Shown here: positions 40,381 through 50,456 of the stretch, one piece after another
Layout: each line of letters starts with the position of its first letter
Numbering within the stretch: position 1 is the first letter of the stretch
Translations under genes and position numbers: made by a program
Assembly (NCBI GenBank): GCA_013141495.1
Contig: JABFQV010000002.1
Location: forward strand, 1-64,000
Origin: Methylotenera sp.
Lineage (GTDB): Bacteria > Pseudomonadota > Gammaproteobacteria > Burkholderiales > Methylophilaceae
Direction: 5' to 3'
DNA length: 64,000 nt
The notes under the pieces: generated by a model
Database searches by the model: none
The model's input: the letters and a program-made list of their open reading frames with translations, nothing else
Told to the model about the DNA's origin: nothing

Positions 40381-41442
40381 CTATAGCCTGCGCTCGAACT
40401 GGTAGTGGGTAACCCACCACTCCTGCCCTTGCTTATAACCAAACAGCTCGGCACACGCCATGTAGAATATACGCCAGCGGTTACGCCACTTCTCTACGCT
40501 CTCAAGACCATAGGTTTTCTCAAGAATCATATCGATTTCATCGTGATGATTGTCCATATTTTCGAGCCAGGCATTGGCGGTTTTTTCATAGTGGGTGCCA
40601 TCCCAGCGCCAGCGTTTTAAAAGTTTAAGGTCAAGCTGAAAATGCAACGGCAGATCGTCGCTTGGCATCATGCCGCCGGAAAAAAAGTATTGGCTCATCC
40701 AGTCATCGTCACCCTGAACCTCAAAGAGGTAGGGTGTGTTGCGATGCACAAAAATATGCATCATGAACTTACCGCCAGGCACTAACCAATCATGAATTCT
40801 CTTATATAAAATTCTGTAATTACGCATATGCTCAAACATCTCTACCGATACCACGCGGTCAAACTGATCGTCGATATCGTAATCTGCAGGATTGAATTTA
40901 TTCATGTCGCAAGTAATCACGCGTACATTTGTTAAACCGCGCGTTCTCGCAGTTGCCATGATATGCTCACGCTGTGAGTTCGAGTTTGAAACGGCGATAA
41001 TGTTGCTATTCTGGTAGCGTTCCGCCATCCACAGTGTGAGCGAACCCCAGCCGCAACCAAGTTCAAGCACATTCTGTCCATTATGGAGGTCGGCATGCTC
41101 ACAAGTCAGCGCAAGCGCATTGGCTTCAGCCTCGTTTAGCGTCTTGGTTTCTGGAAGCCAGAAACAGCTACTGTATTTCCTGTGCACCCCAAGACATAGC
41201 TCAAAAAATCTTGTTGGCAACTCATAATGCTGTTCATTTGCAAGCTCCGGTACCAGTGCAATAGGTGCGCTATTCATTGCTGAGACGAACTCGCTTAGGT
41301 CTTCAATACCTTTTTCACAATCATCCGCATAAATTTCTTTAAGACGTTTTTCAGATAGATTGCTTATTCCTTGCCGGATAAGTACATCAGGAATTAAACC
41401 TTTTTCTGCCAACTGAATGGCTAGGCTGGTGAGTTGCATCAT
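40381..41442 (-). CDS. SAM-dependent methyltransferase, cyclopropane synthase superfamily (divergent)
   Basis: VLELGCGWGSLTLWMAERY, VVSVEMFEHMRNY, GGKFMMHIFVHRNTPYLFE, YFFSGGMMPSDDL. Confidence 0.9.
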   Translation of the reverse strand: MMQLTSLAIQLAEKGLIPDVLIRQGISNLSEKRLKEIYADDCEKGIEDLSEFVSAMNSAPIALVPELANEQHYELPTRFFELCLGVHRKYSSCFWLPETKTLNEAEANALALTCEHADLHNGQNVLELGCGWGSLTLWMAERYQNSNIIAVSNSNSQREHIMATARTRGLTNVRVITCDMNKFNPADYDIDDQFDRVVSVEMFEHMRNYRILYKRIHDWLVPGGKFMMHIFVHRNTPYLFEVQGDDDWMSQYFFSGGMMPSDDLPLHFQLDLKLLKRWRWDGTHYEKTANAWLENMDNHHDEIDMILEKTYGLESVEKWRNRWRIFYMACAELFGYKQGQEWWVTHYQFERRL

Positions 41443-42173
41443 TATCCTTTTTATCTTTATTACATGAGTGCCCTTGCTAATGATTCAATATATTTGAGTT
41501 AGTTTCTTTTTTTATTAACTATTCAGTAAAAAGCGTTATGCAAGCTGGAATTTAGACAACAAGCGTTGACACCATGGGGTAGATGCACATGGCAAAGCGG
41601 TACTTTGTAAGCGACTAAGCTGTAGCGAGATGGAGAAACTCTTTGCAAACCTAGCACTATGTTTGATTGGTATGGAGGGTTGCTGCAGTGCGCATAACTG
41701 GGTAGTGTTCCGTTTTTACAGACACATCAATAAAAGCTGTAATTTTTACCAATTAAGTGATGGAGAAATATCTGACCCATCACAAGTGAAATGTGATGGT
41801 ATCGCACCTTCATGCACAAATGATTGATCTGAAGCGGCAGTTACGGTACATGTAAAAGTAGTAAACCGATATTAACTGCAAGTGATCCGAGTTAGATCTA
41901 AGAGCAGACCAACCCCTAAAACAAGTAAGATAGGCTAAAACAAATGATGAGAATTCAGTTGGCGCGCTATAGAAAGATTACTTTTTATTTTTTTCATGAT
42001 AATAACTTTTTTGATGTTGTATAATTGCACCGTGTAAATATTTGTGAATATATTTTCATATTTATTTGCGTCGAGAAAAGCAGTAAGCATATCTTATATA
42101 ATTGGCAAGGTTTTGATTTTATAAGATAAATTTAATTTATTAAATCACACTTCTTTTTTTTGCCACGAATTTT

Positions 42174-42207
42174 ATGCCGTTTTTACAGAAGCGGCATTTG
42201 TTTTTTT
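42174..42207 (+). terminator. Terminator-like hairpin in the leader upstream of the first cupin gene
   Basis: ATGCCGTTT / AAGCGGCAT stem followed by TTGTTTTTTT, 24 nt before the ATG. Confidence 0.65.
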
Positions 42208-42230
42208 AGCCAATATTTTAAGGATTAAAC

Positions 42231-42509
42231 ATGAGCCAAATCATCATAGACCATAACCCATCTGAAGAAAAACTTAAGGAACTAGGCGTTTCTAGCTGGT
42301 CAATCTGGGATTGCGCACCTTCTAAATTTCCACTTAACTTTGACTCAGCAACAGAAAGCGCATACTTGCTTGAAGGCGAAATTCGTGTAACACCACAGGG
42401 TGGCGAAACAGTAGTGGTTAAAGCAGGTGACTTTGTAGTGTTCCCTAAAGGTTTAAAATCAAACTGGGAAGTAACCAAGCAATTGAAAAAACATTACAAA
42501 CACTCATAA
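42231..42509 (+). CDS. Cupin domain protein (DUF861-like)
   Basis: SSWSIWDCAPSKFPLNF...AYLLEGEIRVTPQGGETVVVKAGDFVVFPKGLKSNWEV. Confidence 0.85.
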   Translation: MSQIIIDHNPSEEKLKELGVSSWSIWDCAPSKFPLNFDSATESAYLLEGEIRVTPQGGETVVVKAGDFVVFPKGLKSNWEVTKQLKKHYKHS

Positions 42510-42537
42510 TTGCAATTTAGTTAGAGTGGAATACAAT

Positions 42538-42563
42538 AAGCCTTGATGATTCAAGGCTTTTTT
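42538..42563 (+). terminator. Intrinsic terminator between the two cupin genes
   Basis: AAGCCTTGA TGAT TCAAGGCTTTTTT. Confidence 0.85.
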
Positions 42564-42601
42564 ATTGCCTTGATTTTTTGCAGTTAATTTAGGAGAACAA
42601 C

Positions 42602-42874
42602 ATGACTAAAATTATTGTAGAAAAGCCCACTGCAGAAAAATTAGCCTCACTGGGCGTAACCCGTTGGCCAATCTGGTCTAAAGAGGTGTCGCAATTTCCA
42701 TGGAGTTTTGGTCCGCAGGAGATTGCCTATATTCTTGAGGGTGAGGTGACGGTAACCCCTAATGGCGGTGAACCGGTGAGCTTTATCGCGGGTGATTTAG
42801 TGACTTTTCCGGCGGGAATGTCATGCACTTGGCATGTAAAAAAAGCGTTACGTAAGCATTATCAGCTAGGTTAG
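42602..42874 (+). CDS. Cupin domain protein, paralogue of preceding gene
   Basis: TRWPIWSKEVSQFPWSFGPQEIAYILEGEVTVTPNGGEPVSFIAGDLVTFPAGMSCTWHVKKALRKHYQ. Confidence 0.87.
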   Translation: MTKIIVEKPTAEKLASLGVTRWPIWSKEVSQFPWSFGPQEIAYILEGEVTVTPNGGEPVSFIAGDLVTFPAGMSCTWHVKKALRKHYQLG

Positions 42875-42913
42875 TTTTTTAATGAGCCAGACGCAGCTTT
42901 AAAGTGCCTCTAG

Positions 42914-45529
42914 TTAAATTTTATCCATCAGTGCAAGATATAAAGATTGAATGCTTTGATCATTTAATCGTTCACCATTTTTAGCTGAAATTAAAAAGGT
43001 ATCTTCGGCACGATTGCCTAATGTGTTGATTTTGGCATTGTGTAGCTCAATAGCATGTTTTATAAATTGTTGTGCCAGTGTAGCCAGTAAGCCAGGTCTG
43101 TCATTCGCGGCAATATCTAATTTGTGATTATTATTTTCAGGCACTTCTACAATGGTAACTTGCGTTTGTATAGGCATGTGTTTTACCTGGCGGCTGATTC
43201 GGCCTTGAAGCGGCGCTTCTAATGATGCGTTGTTATCTAGCTTTTGCGTGAGCTCTACCTCAATAAATTTCAATAAGCCACTGTAGCTTACAGACTTACC
43301 TGATTGATCTAAAACAATAAAGCTATCTAGCGCATAGCCGTGATTAGTCGTGTAAATTTTAGCTTCTACAATGTTGTAGCTCATGCGATCAAAAAAGTTA
43401 CAGATACGTGCAAACAAATCATTTTTATCTTTGGTGTAAATCATAATCTGAATACCGTCACCATAGGGGCTTAATCGAGCGCGAACAATTGGCCGGGTCG
43501 TGTTCAGGTGCGGCGTTAGTAGCCGACTGTGCCATGCAACTTCATCACTTTCATGACGAACAAAGTAGTTTTCTCCAAACTGCACCCATAGCTGCTGGTA
43601 TGCATGTGCACTTAAGCCGATTTTTTTTAATTTATCTGTAGCTTCGGCAATGCGCGTTGCAATGGTTTGCTTGGTGTGGAATACAGGGTCAATCAATGCG
43701 CGCTTGGTCGCGTGGTACAAGCTTTCTAGCAGTCGTGCTTTCCATGCGTTCCAAACCATTGGGCTCGTGCCACGGATATCAGCCACGGTAAGCAAGTATA
43801 AAGCATCTAATCTACGTTCATTTTGTACAAAGTTTGCAAATGACTCAATGATGGATGGATCTGATAAGTCTGACTTTTGCGCGGTGGCTGACATTTTTAA
43901 ATGCGCCTCAACCAGCCAGGCTACAAGCGCGACATCCGCCTTGGGTAAGTCGTGTGATTTACAAAATCGCGCGGCATCTGCCTTGCCTAATGAGGAGTGA
44001 TCGCCACCGCGCCCTTTGGCGATGTCGTGAAATAAAGCGGCTAAATACAATAAATGTGGTGCGTCAAATTCAGCAAATAGTTTACTGCAAAGTGGAAATT
44101 CATGTTTGAGCTCTAGTTTTGAAAAGCGGCGTAAATTAGCCAACACATTAAGAATATGTTCATCGACGGTGTAAACATGAAATAAATCATGCTGCATCTG
44201 CCCAATAATTTTGCCGAATGCTGGAATGTAACTGCCCAAAATGCCGTAGCGGCTCATGGCGCGTAATGCGTGATTCACGCCATTGGCTTGTGACAATATC
44301 TCAATAAAGCGTTTTTTATTAAGAGGATTTTGTCGAAAATCACGATTGACTAAGTTTTTAACGCGTTGCAAATTGCGCAACAACGTTACGCCCATGCCGG
44401 TAAGTTCAGGGTGTTGTTGTAATAGTAAAAATGCCTCAAATATGGCAGAGGGCTGCTGCTGTAGCAAGCCTGCAGTTTTGGCTTCAAGTAACTGATTGCG
44501 CGATTCAAAGTGAGCGTTAATCGTTTGGATGAGCGGTGGTTTAACTTGGAGCAGTTGCTGTAATAACTTAAGCAAAATTTCATTTATTAAGCTTACAAAC
44601 TTGGCGCTACGGTAATAACTTTGCATCAACTGTTCGCTGGCACGTTTACGAGGTGTGTTGATGTAACCCAGTGAGCAGGCTAATTCATTTTGAAAATCAA
44701 ACAGCAATCTATCTTCACGTCGCCCACTCAAAAAGTGCAGGCGTATGCGCAGTGATTGCAATTTCATTTCATGATGCCTGATCTGGCGCGCCTCAAGCTT
44801 TGTGATGACATGGTGCTTTGTGAGGGTGGCCCAGAGGCCGGTGACGTTTGATTGTGAGCCATCATACAACTGCAAGCTTTGCGCCAGCCACGCAATCATG
44901 TGCAGATCACGTAATCCACCAGGGCTTTCTTTGATATTAGGCTCTAAGTTATAGGCTGTATCATTAAATTTTGCATGGCGCTGATCTTGCTCTTTAATTT
45001 TCTCAGCAAAAAAATTAACAGTATTTAAGCTGGATTTAACCTCGGCTAAAAAAGTTTGATAAAGCGCTTTATTGCCTGATATTAGTCGCGATTCCAATAA
45101 ATTAGTTTGTACCGTAATGTCTTTCTTTGCCTCAAATATGCATTCATTTAAATTGCGCACGCTATGGCCAACCGTTAAGCCTAAATCCCACATTAAGCCT
45201 ATCAGTAACTCAATGCCATGATTTAATGCCTCACTGTCTTTGATGTGTTCGGGCAATAATATGAGCAGATCAATATCCGAGTGTGGATAAAGCTCAGCGC
45301 GTCCATAACCACCCACTGCAATTAAACAGCAGTCTGAATCGATGCGTAATTCTGCCCATATTTCTGCAAGCAGTTGGTCAATAAGCTTGCAGTGTTGCTT
45401 GAATAATCGGGTGGTGTTTGGATGCTCGGAAAAGTGTGTTTTTAACGCTAAAAATCCATCTTTTAGCGTATGGCGCCATAATGCAATCTGATGCTTTTTA
45501 ACTTCGATTTCTTTAGGTTTTGTTTGCAT
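42914..45529 (-). CDS. glnD: Bifunctional [PII] uridylyltransferase/uridylyl-removing enzyme
   Basis: AVGGYGRAELYPHSDIDLLIL nucleotidyltransferase, AALFHDIAKGRGGDHS HD domain, C-terminal ACT domains. Confidence 0.97.
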   Translation of the reverse strand: MQTKPKEIEVKKHQIALWRHTLKDGFLALKTHFSEHPNTTRLFKQHCKLIDQLLAEIWAELRIDSDCCLIAVGGYGRAELYPHSDIDLLILLPEHIKDSEALNHGIELLIGLMWDLGLTVGHSVRNLNECIFEAKKDITVQTNLLESRLISGNKALYQTFLAEVKSSLNTVNFFAEKIKEQDQRHAKFNDTAYNLEPNIKESPGGLRDLHMIAWLAQSLQLYDGSQSNVTGLWATLTKHHVITKLEARQIRHHEMKLQSLRIRLHFLSGRREDRLLFDFQNELACSLGYINTPRKRASEQLMQSYYRSAKFVSLINEILLKLLQQLLQVKPPLIQTINAHFESRNQLLEAKTAGLLQQQPSAIFEAFLLLQQHPELTGMGVTLLRNLQRVKNLVNRDFRQNPLNKKRFIEILSQANGVNHALRAMSRYGILGSYIPAFGKIIGQMQHDLFHVYTVDEHILNVLANLRRFSKLELKHEFPLCSKLFAEFDAPHLLYLAALFHDIAKGRGGDHSSLGKADAARFCKSHDLPKADVALVAWLVEAHLKMSATAQKSDLSDPSIIESFANFVQNERRLDALYLLTVADIRGTSPMVWNAWKARLLESLYHATKRALIDPVFHTKQTIATRIAEATDKLKKIGLSAHAYQQLWVQFGENYFVRHESDEVAWHSRLLTPHLNTTRPIVRARLSPYGDGIQIMIYTKDKNDLFARICNFFDRMSYNIVEAKIYTTNHGYALDSFIVLDQSGKSVSYSGLLKFIEVELTQKLDNNASLEAPLQGRISRQVKHMPIQTQVTIVEVPENNNHKLDIAANDRPGLLATLAQQFIKHAIELHNAKINTLGNRAEDTFLISAKNGERLNDQSIQSLYLALMDKI

Positions 45530-45585
45530 TGGTATGATGCGCCATCAAGATTTTTGTTAAATGATAACCGCACTAAATCGATTGC

Positions 45586-46389
45586 TTATTTAGAAATAAA
45601 GTCAGGCGTAGCTGGCGCGCCGCTTGATAATGTCATCACTTCATAACCGGTTTCCGTGACTAAAATCGTATGTTCCCATTGTGCAGAAAGACTGCGATCT
45701 TTAGTTACAATCGTCCAGCCATCAGGCATTTGTTTAATGTCGCGCTTGCCCGCATTAATCATCGGTTCAATGGTAAACATCATTCCCGCCTGTAATTTAA
45801 GCCCAGTACCTGGTTTTCCGTAGTGCAATACTTGCGGATCTTCGTGGAATTTTTTACCAATACCATGGCCACAAAACTCACGTACAACACTGTAGCCGCT
45901 TTTTTCAGCAAACGATTGAATTGCGTAGCCAATATCACCCAGAGTGGCGTTTGGTTTAACTTTTTCTATGCCCAACCACATGGCTTGGTAAGTGATTTCG
46001 CATAAACGTTTAGCCTGAGTGGATACCTCACCTATATAAAACATGCGACTGGTATCACCATGGTAACCATCTTTGATGACGGTAATATCGATGTTCACGA
46101 TGTCACCATTTTTTAGTACTTTGTCGCTAGGCACGCCGTGGCAAATTTGTTGATTGATTGAGGTGCAAATAGATTTTGGGTAAGGTTTATGTCCACCGGG
46201 GGCGTAATTTAGCGGGGCTGGAATCGTTTTTTGCACATCTACCATGTAGTCGTGGCATAGTTTATCAAGTGCATCGGTCGTGATGCCATGCACAACGTGC
46301 GGTGTAATAAAGTCAAGTACTTCAGAGGCTAGTTTGCCTGCGATACGCATTTTTTCAATGTCTTGCTGGTTTTTAATCGAGATGGCCAT
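45586..46389 (-). CDS. map: Methionine aminopeptidase type I
   Basis: ICHGVPSDKVLKNGDIVNIDITVIKDGYHGDTSRMFYIG, EFCGHGIGKKFHEDPQVLHYG. Confidence 0.97.
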   Translation of the reverse strand: MAISIKNQQDIEKMRIAGKLASEVLDFITPHVVHGITTDALDKLCHDYMVDVQKTIPAPLNYAPGGHKPYPKSICTSINQQICHGVPSDKVLKNGDIVNIDITVIKDGYHGDTSRMFYIGEVSTQAKRLCEITYQAMWLGIEKVKPNATLGDIGYAIQSFAEKSGYSVVREFCGHGIGKKFHEDPQVLHYGKPGTGLKLQAGMMFTIEPMINAGKRDIKQMPDGWTIVTKDRSLSAQWEHTILVTETGYEVMTLSSGAPATPDFISK

Positions 46390-46620
46390 GTGGAATTGTG
46401 TGAAGGGTTGTGTTGGCTGATTTTAACATAGCCAATGCGTCGGTGCCGAATGCCCTTAGATGTTTTAGCTTTAATGATTAAAACTTCAGCTTAAATTGCG
46501 CATAATTGAGTTGTTAAAATAAAACGAAACTATGGTTAATCATGCTTTTATGCTGTTATTTCTATTTTAGATTATAAGTCATAAGATGTAAGATACAAAA
46601 ATACCAGAGGAGGATTGTAA

Positions 46621-47457
46621 ATGGCATCTGTACCTGTAGAGTTGGCTGCAAAAGATATTAACGCATGGGTGAATTATATTAGCACCGCGGCAATCCCCGT
46701 ACTTAAACTTACCGCACGTGAGCTCGGTCAATTGCAGCAAGATGAAGATAACACTAGCGCGCGAGCCATAACCGCGGTTGTACACCATGATCCCATGATG
46801 GTGTTTAAAGTATTGAGCTATTCACAAAAACATAAAAGCAGGAGTCAGTTGCAGGATTTAGTTGAAGTCGAGCAAGCTATTTTAATGATGGGGACGTCTG
46901 CATTTTTTCGGAACATTCCTCCCACACCTTTGGTTGAAGATACACTTAAAGCTAACTTACAAGCATTGACGCATTTACTCAGGCTAATCCGACGCGCGCA
47001 CCGTGCGGCTAAGTTTGCTGCAGAGTGGGCGGCACATTTAATGGATTTGCATGCTGAAGAAGTGCTTATTGCTACATTGCTACATGACCTGTCAGAAATG
47101 CTGATGTGGTGCTACGCGCCAGATAAAATGAATGCAATGTGTGCGATGCAGGCGGCAGATAAAACGTTACGCAGTAAAGCGGTGCAGCAAGAAGTGTTAG
47201 GCTTTCAATTGCAGGAGCTACAACAAAGAATCGTTGAAGTATTTCAGCTTCCTCCATTACTTTCCAAATTGATGCAAGATCAGGCATCTCAAGAGCAGCG
47301 CGTTCTTAATGTGAAGTATGCTGTAAATCTAGCTCGCCATTCTGCTAACGGGTGGGATGATGCCGCGCTACCTGACGATTATCGTGACATTGCACAGTTT
47401 CTTCGTATGGATGTCGATAAAGTAATGCGCGTGATAGGCGTGCCAGCAACTGTTTAG
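46621..47457 (+). CDS. HDOD domain protein
   Basis: DINAWVNYISTAAIPVLKLTARELGQL...ITAVVHHDPMMVFKVLSYSQ; LIATLLHDLSEMLMWCYAP. Confidence 0.85.
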   Translation: MASVPVELAAKDINAWVNYISTAAIPVLKLTARELGQLQQDEDNTSARAITAVVHHDPMMVFKVLSYSQKHKSRSQLQDLVEVEQAILMMGTSAFFRNIPPTPLVEDTLKANLQALTHLLRLIRRAHRAAKFAAEWAAHLMDLHAEEVLIATLLHDLSEMLMWCYAPDKMNAMCAMQAADKTLRSKAVQQEVLGFQLQELQQRIVEVFQLPPLLSKLMQDQASQEQRVLNVKYAVNLARHSANGWDDAALPDDYRDIAQFLRMDVDKVMRVIGVPATV

Positions 47458-47769
47458 AGTCCACATGTCCGGTGCAAACTGTTTTATCAATCAGAATAAA
47501 TCTTAGCGCCGGCTTACTTTTCCCTTAATGATGATTGTGCTGGCAAACCCAGCGGCTTAATGCTATCATGCCCGTCTTTGCAAATTTAGCAAAAAATTAT
47601 GTGCGTATGTTGTTGAGCAATATGTTAATCAATATGTTAATCAATAGAGCACGTAAAAATTTACACACAACCCATTCAGGGGTGCTTTAGTTTAGGCCTA
47701 ATAAGGTTTAATTTACAAAGTGTTTTTGGAGTTGTGTGAATTCATAACCCTTTTGAAAAGAGAAATATT

Positions 47770-48507
47770 ATGTCAGTCACTATGCGTGATATGTTAGAAG
47801 CCGGTGTTCACTTCGGCCATCAAACCCGTTACTGGAACCCAAAAATGGCACCGTTCATTTTTGGCGATCGCAACAAAATCCATATTGTTAACCTTGAAAA
47901 AACATTGCCATTGTTTGAAGAAGCACTTAAACATGTGCGTACATTGGCAGCAAACAAGGGCCGTATTTTATTCGTAGGTACCAAACGCCAAGCGCGCGAT
48001 ATCGTAAAAGAAGAAGCTAGCCGTGCGGGTTGTGCTTATGTTAATCACCGTTGGTTGGGTGGTATGTTAACTAACTTTAAAACAGTTAAGCAATCAATCA
48101 AACGCCTGCACGATTTTGAAGCAATGTTGCTAGATGGCAGTATTGAAAAATTCGGTAAAAAAGAAGCTTTAGGTTACAAACGTGAAATTGAAAAATTAGA
48201 GCGTTCAATCGGTGGTATTAAAGAAATGGGCGGTTTACCAGACGCTATTTTCATTATTGACGTTGGCCATGAAAGTGGTGCAATTACTGAAGCGGCAAAA
48301 TTAGGCATCCCTGTGATCGGTGTGGTTGATACCAACAACTCACCTGATGGCATAGCTTATGTGATTCCTGGTAACGATGACTCTAGCCGTGCAATTCGTT
48401 TGTATGCGCGTGGTATTGCTGATGCGGTATTAGAAGGCCGTAGCTCTGTAATTACTGAGATTGTTAAATCAGCTAATGAAGAAGTGGCTGAAGCCGTAGC
48501 AGAGTAA
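47770..48507 (+). CDS. rpsB: 30S ribosomal protein S2
   Basis: [38 protein letters not shown]. Confidence 0.98.
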   Translation: MSVTMRDMLEAGVHFGHQTRYWNPKMAPFIFGDRNKIHIVNLEKTLPLFEEALKHVRTLAANKGRILFVGTKRQARDIVKEEASRAGCAYVNHRWLGGMLTNFKTVKQSIKRLHDFEAMLLDGSIEKFGKKEALGYKREIEKLERSIGGIKEMGGLPDAIFIIDVGHESGAITEAAKLGIPVIGVVDTNNSPDGIAYVIPGNDDSSRAIRLYARGIADAVLEGRSSVITEIVKSANEEVAEAVAE

Positions 48508-48520
48508 TTGTTCTAATTAT

Positions 48521-48545
48521 AAAAGGGGCTTAGTGCCCCTTTTTG
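48521..48545 (+). terminator. Intrinsic terminator after rpsB
   Basis: AAAAGGGGC TTAGT GCCCCTTTTT. Confidence 0.88.
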
Positions 48546-48635
48546 ATTTTAATAATTTAGAATATAAAATATATAATTAAATCAAATTACTAAACTACTT
48601 TTTTAATGTAGTTTGTTGAAATTAAGGAGCTTAAA

Positions 48636-49511
48636 ATGGCTGAAATTACCGCAAGTATGGTAAAAGAATTACGTGAGCGCACTGATGCGCCTATGATGGA
48701 TTGTAAAAAAGCTTTAACTGAAGCTGAAGGTGACATGACACGTGCTGAAGAAATTTTACGTGTTCGTTTTGGTAATAAAGCAAGCAAAGCTGCTGGTCGC
48801 GTTGCCGCTGAAGGTACTGTGGGTATCAGTATTAGTGTCGACGGGAAAACTGGCGCGATAGTTGAAGTGAATTCTGAAACAGATTTCTGTGCTAAAAACG
48901 AAGACTTTTTAAAATTTGTAAATGAACTCGCTGATATAATTGCAGTGAGCGATGCCTCTGATATTGAGGCTGTTGGTGCGCTTGCGATGCGTGACTCTAC
49001 GGTAGAAGAAACACGTGCGCAACTAGTAGGTAAAATTGGCGAAAACATTACACCACGTCGTTTTGTGCGTCCAGTGGTGCAAGGTAAGCTTGCTAGTTAT
49101 GTGCATGGCAGTAAAATCGGTGTGTTAGTCGATTTGGTCGGTGGCGATGATGTTTTAGCTAGAGATATCGCAATGCATATTGCTGCAGCTAAACCAAAAG
49201 CGTTAGATGCTTCTGGTATTGATGCCAGCCTGATTGAAACTGAGCGTCGTGTAGCTATTGAAAAAGCAAAAGAAGCCGGCAAGCCTGAAGCCATGTTGGA
49301 AAAAATTGCTGATGGTACTGTGCAAAAGTTCTTGAAAGAAGTGACTTTGTTAAGCCAGGTTTTTGTTAAAGATGACAAATTCACGATTGAGCAATTGTTG
49401 AAATCAAAAGGTGCAACCGTTGCATCATTTACACTGTTTACAGTGGGTGAAGGCATTGAGAAAGCAGTTGTTGATTATGCGGCAGAAGTTGCAGCCGCTG
49501 CTAAGGTTTAG
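48636..49511 (+). CDS. tsf: Elongation factor Ts
   Basis: [34 protein letters not shown]. Confidence 0.98.
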   Translation: MAEITASMVKELRERTDAPMMDCKKALTEAEGDMTRAEEILRVRFGNKASKAAGRVAAEGTVGISISVDGKTGAIVEVNSETDFCAKNEDFLKFVNELADIIAVSDASDIEAVGALAMRDSTVEETRAQLVGKIGENITPRRFVRPVVQGKLASYVHGSKIGVLVDLVGGDDVLARDIAMHIAAAKPKALDASGIDASLIETERRVAIEKAKEAGKPEAMLEKIADGTVQKFLKEVTLLSQVFVKDDKFTIEQLLKSKGATVASFTLFTVGEGIEKAVVDYAAEVAAAAKV

Positions 49512-49551
49512 TAGGGTCTTACGGTAACGCAATAAGTTGCCGGATAGTCAT

Positions 49552-49581
49552 AAAAAATGGATTAGGCGCGATGCTTAGTCC
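49552..49581 (+). terminator. Intrinsic terminator after tsf
   Basis: AAAAAATGGA ... TCCATTTTTTTT inverted repeat. Confidence 0.8.
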
Positions 49582-49691
49582 ATTTTTTTTAGTGTTAACG
49601 CATCAAAAACCCAGCATTCTTAGGTTTAATTTTGTGCCTAAGACTGTCATTTTATGCTTAAATAAGCAAACTTTAAATTAGAGGAATCCTC

Positions 49692-50408
49692 GTGTCTGCA
49701 CCAGCCTATAAGCGCGTTTTACTTAAACTTTCTGGCGAGGCTTTAATGGGAGATGATGCTTATGGTATCAATCGCGCTACCATTACCCGCATAGTGAATG
49801 AAATCAAAGAGATAGTGGATTTAGGCGTGCAAGTAGCCGTAGTGATAGGCGGCGGCAATATTTTTCGTGGTGTGGCTCCGGCGGCAGAAGGTATGGATAG
49901 GGCAACTGCCGACTACATGGGCATGTTGGCTACTGTGATGAATGCAATGGCGTTGCAAGATGCAATGAAGAATATTGGTTTAAATGCGCGCGTGCAATCT
50001 GCCTTAAGCATTGAGCAAGTGGCAGAACCTTACATTCGTGGCAAAGCCATTCGCTACTTAGAAGAAGGGCGTGTGGTGATTTTTGGTGCGGGTACCGGTA
50101 ACCCATTTTTTACTACAGATACGGCTGCCGCATTGCGTGGTATGGAGATGAATGCTGAAATTGTAATTAAAGCGACTAAAGTGGATGGTGTTTATACAGA
50201 TGATCCAAAAACCAATCCAGAGGCCATGCGGTACAAAACACTAAGTTTTGATGAGGCCATAATTAAAAATCTTAAGGTAATGGATGCGACAGCGCTGACC
50301 TTATGCCGCGATCAAAAGTTGCCTATTTCAGTCTTTAGTATTTTTAAACAAGGTGCATTAAAAAGAGTAATAATGGGTGAAGATGAAGGCACTAAGGTAT
50401 TACCTTAA
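49692..50408 (+). CDS. pyrH: UMP kinase
   Basis: [35 protein letters not shown] start. Confidence 0.98.
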   Translation: MSAPAYKRVLLKLSGEALMGDDAYGINRATITRIVNEIKEIVDLGVQVAVVIGGGNIFRGVAPAAEGMDRATADYMGMLATVMNAMALQDAMKNIGLNARVQSALSIEQVAEPYIRGKAIRYLEEGRVVIFGAGTGNPFFTTDTAAALRGMEMNAEIVIKATKVDGVYTDDPKTNPEAMRYKTLSFDEAIIKNLKVMDATALTLCRDQKLPISVFSIFKQGALKRVIMGEDEGTKVLP

Positions 50409-50456
50409 TCATGAGCGATAAGTAAAAAAATTTAAGAAGTAACGTTGGAGAAATAA

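Noticed and set aside
41630-41827. 65-aa ORF between the lipid operon and cupins
   Set aside because: No recognisable domain, no convincing RBS, in an AT-rich spacer; cannot be supported as a gene
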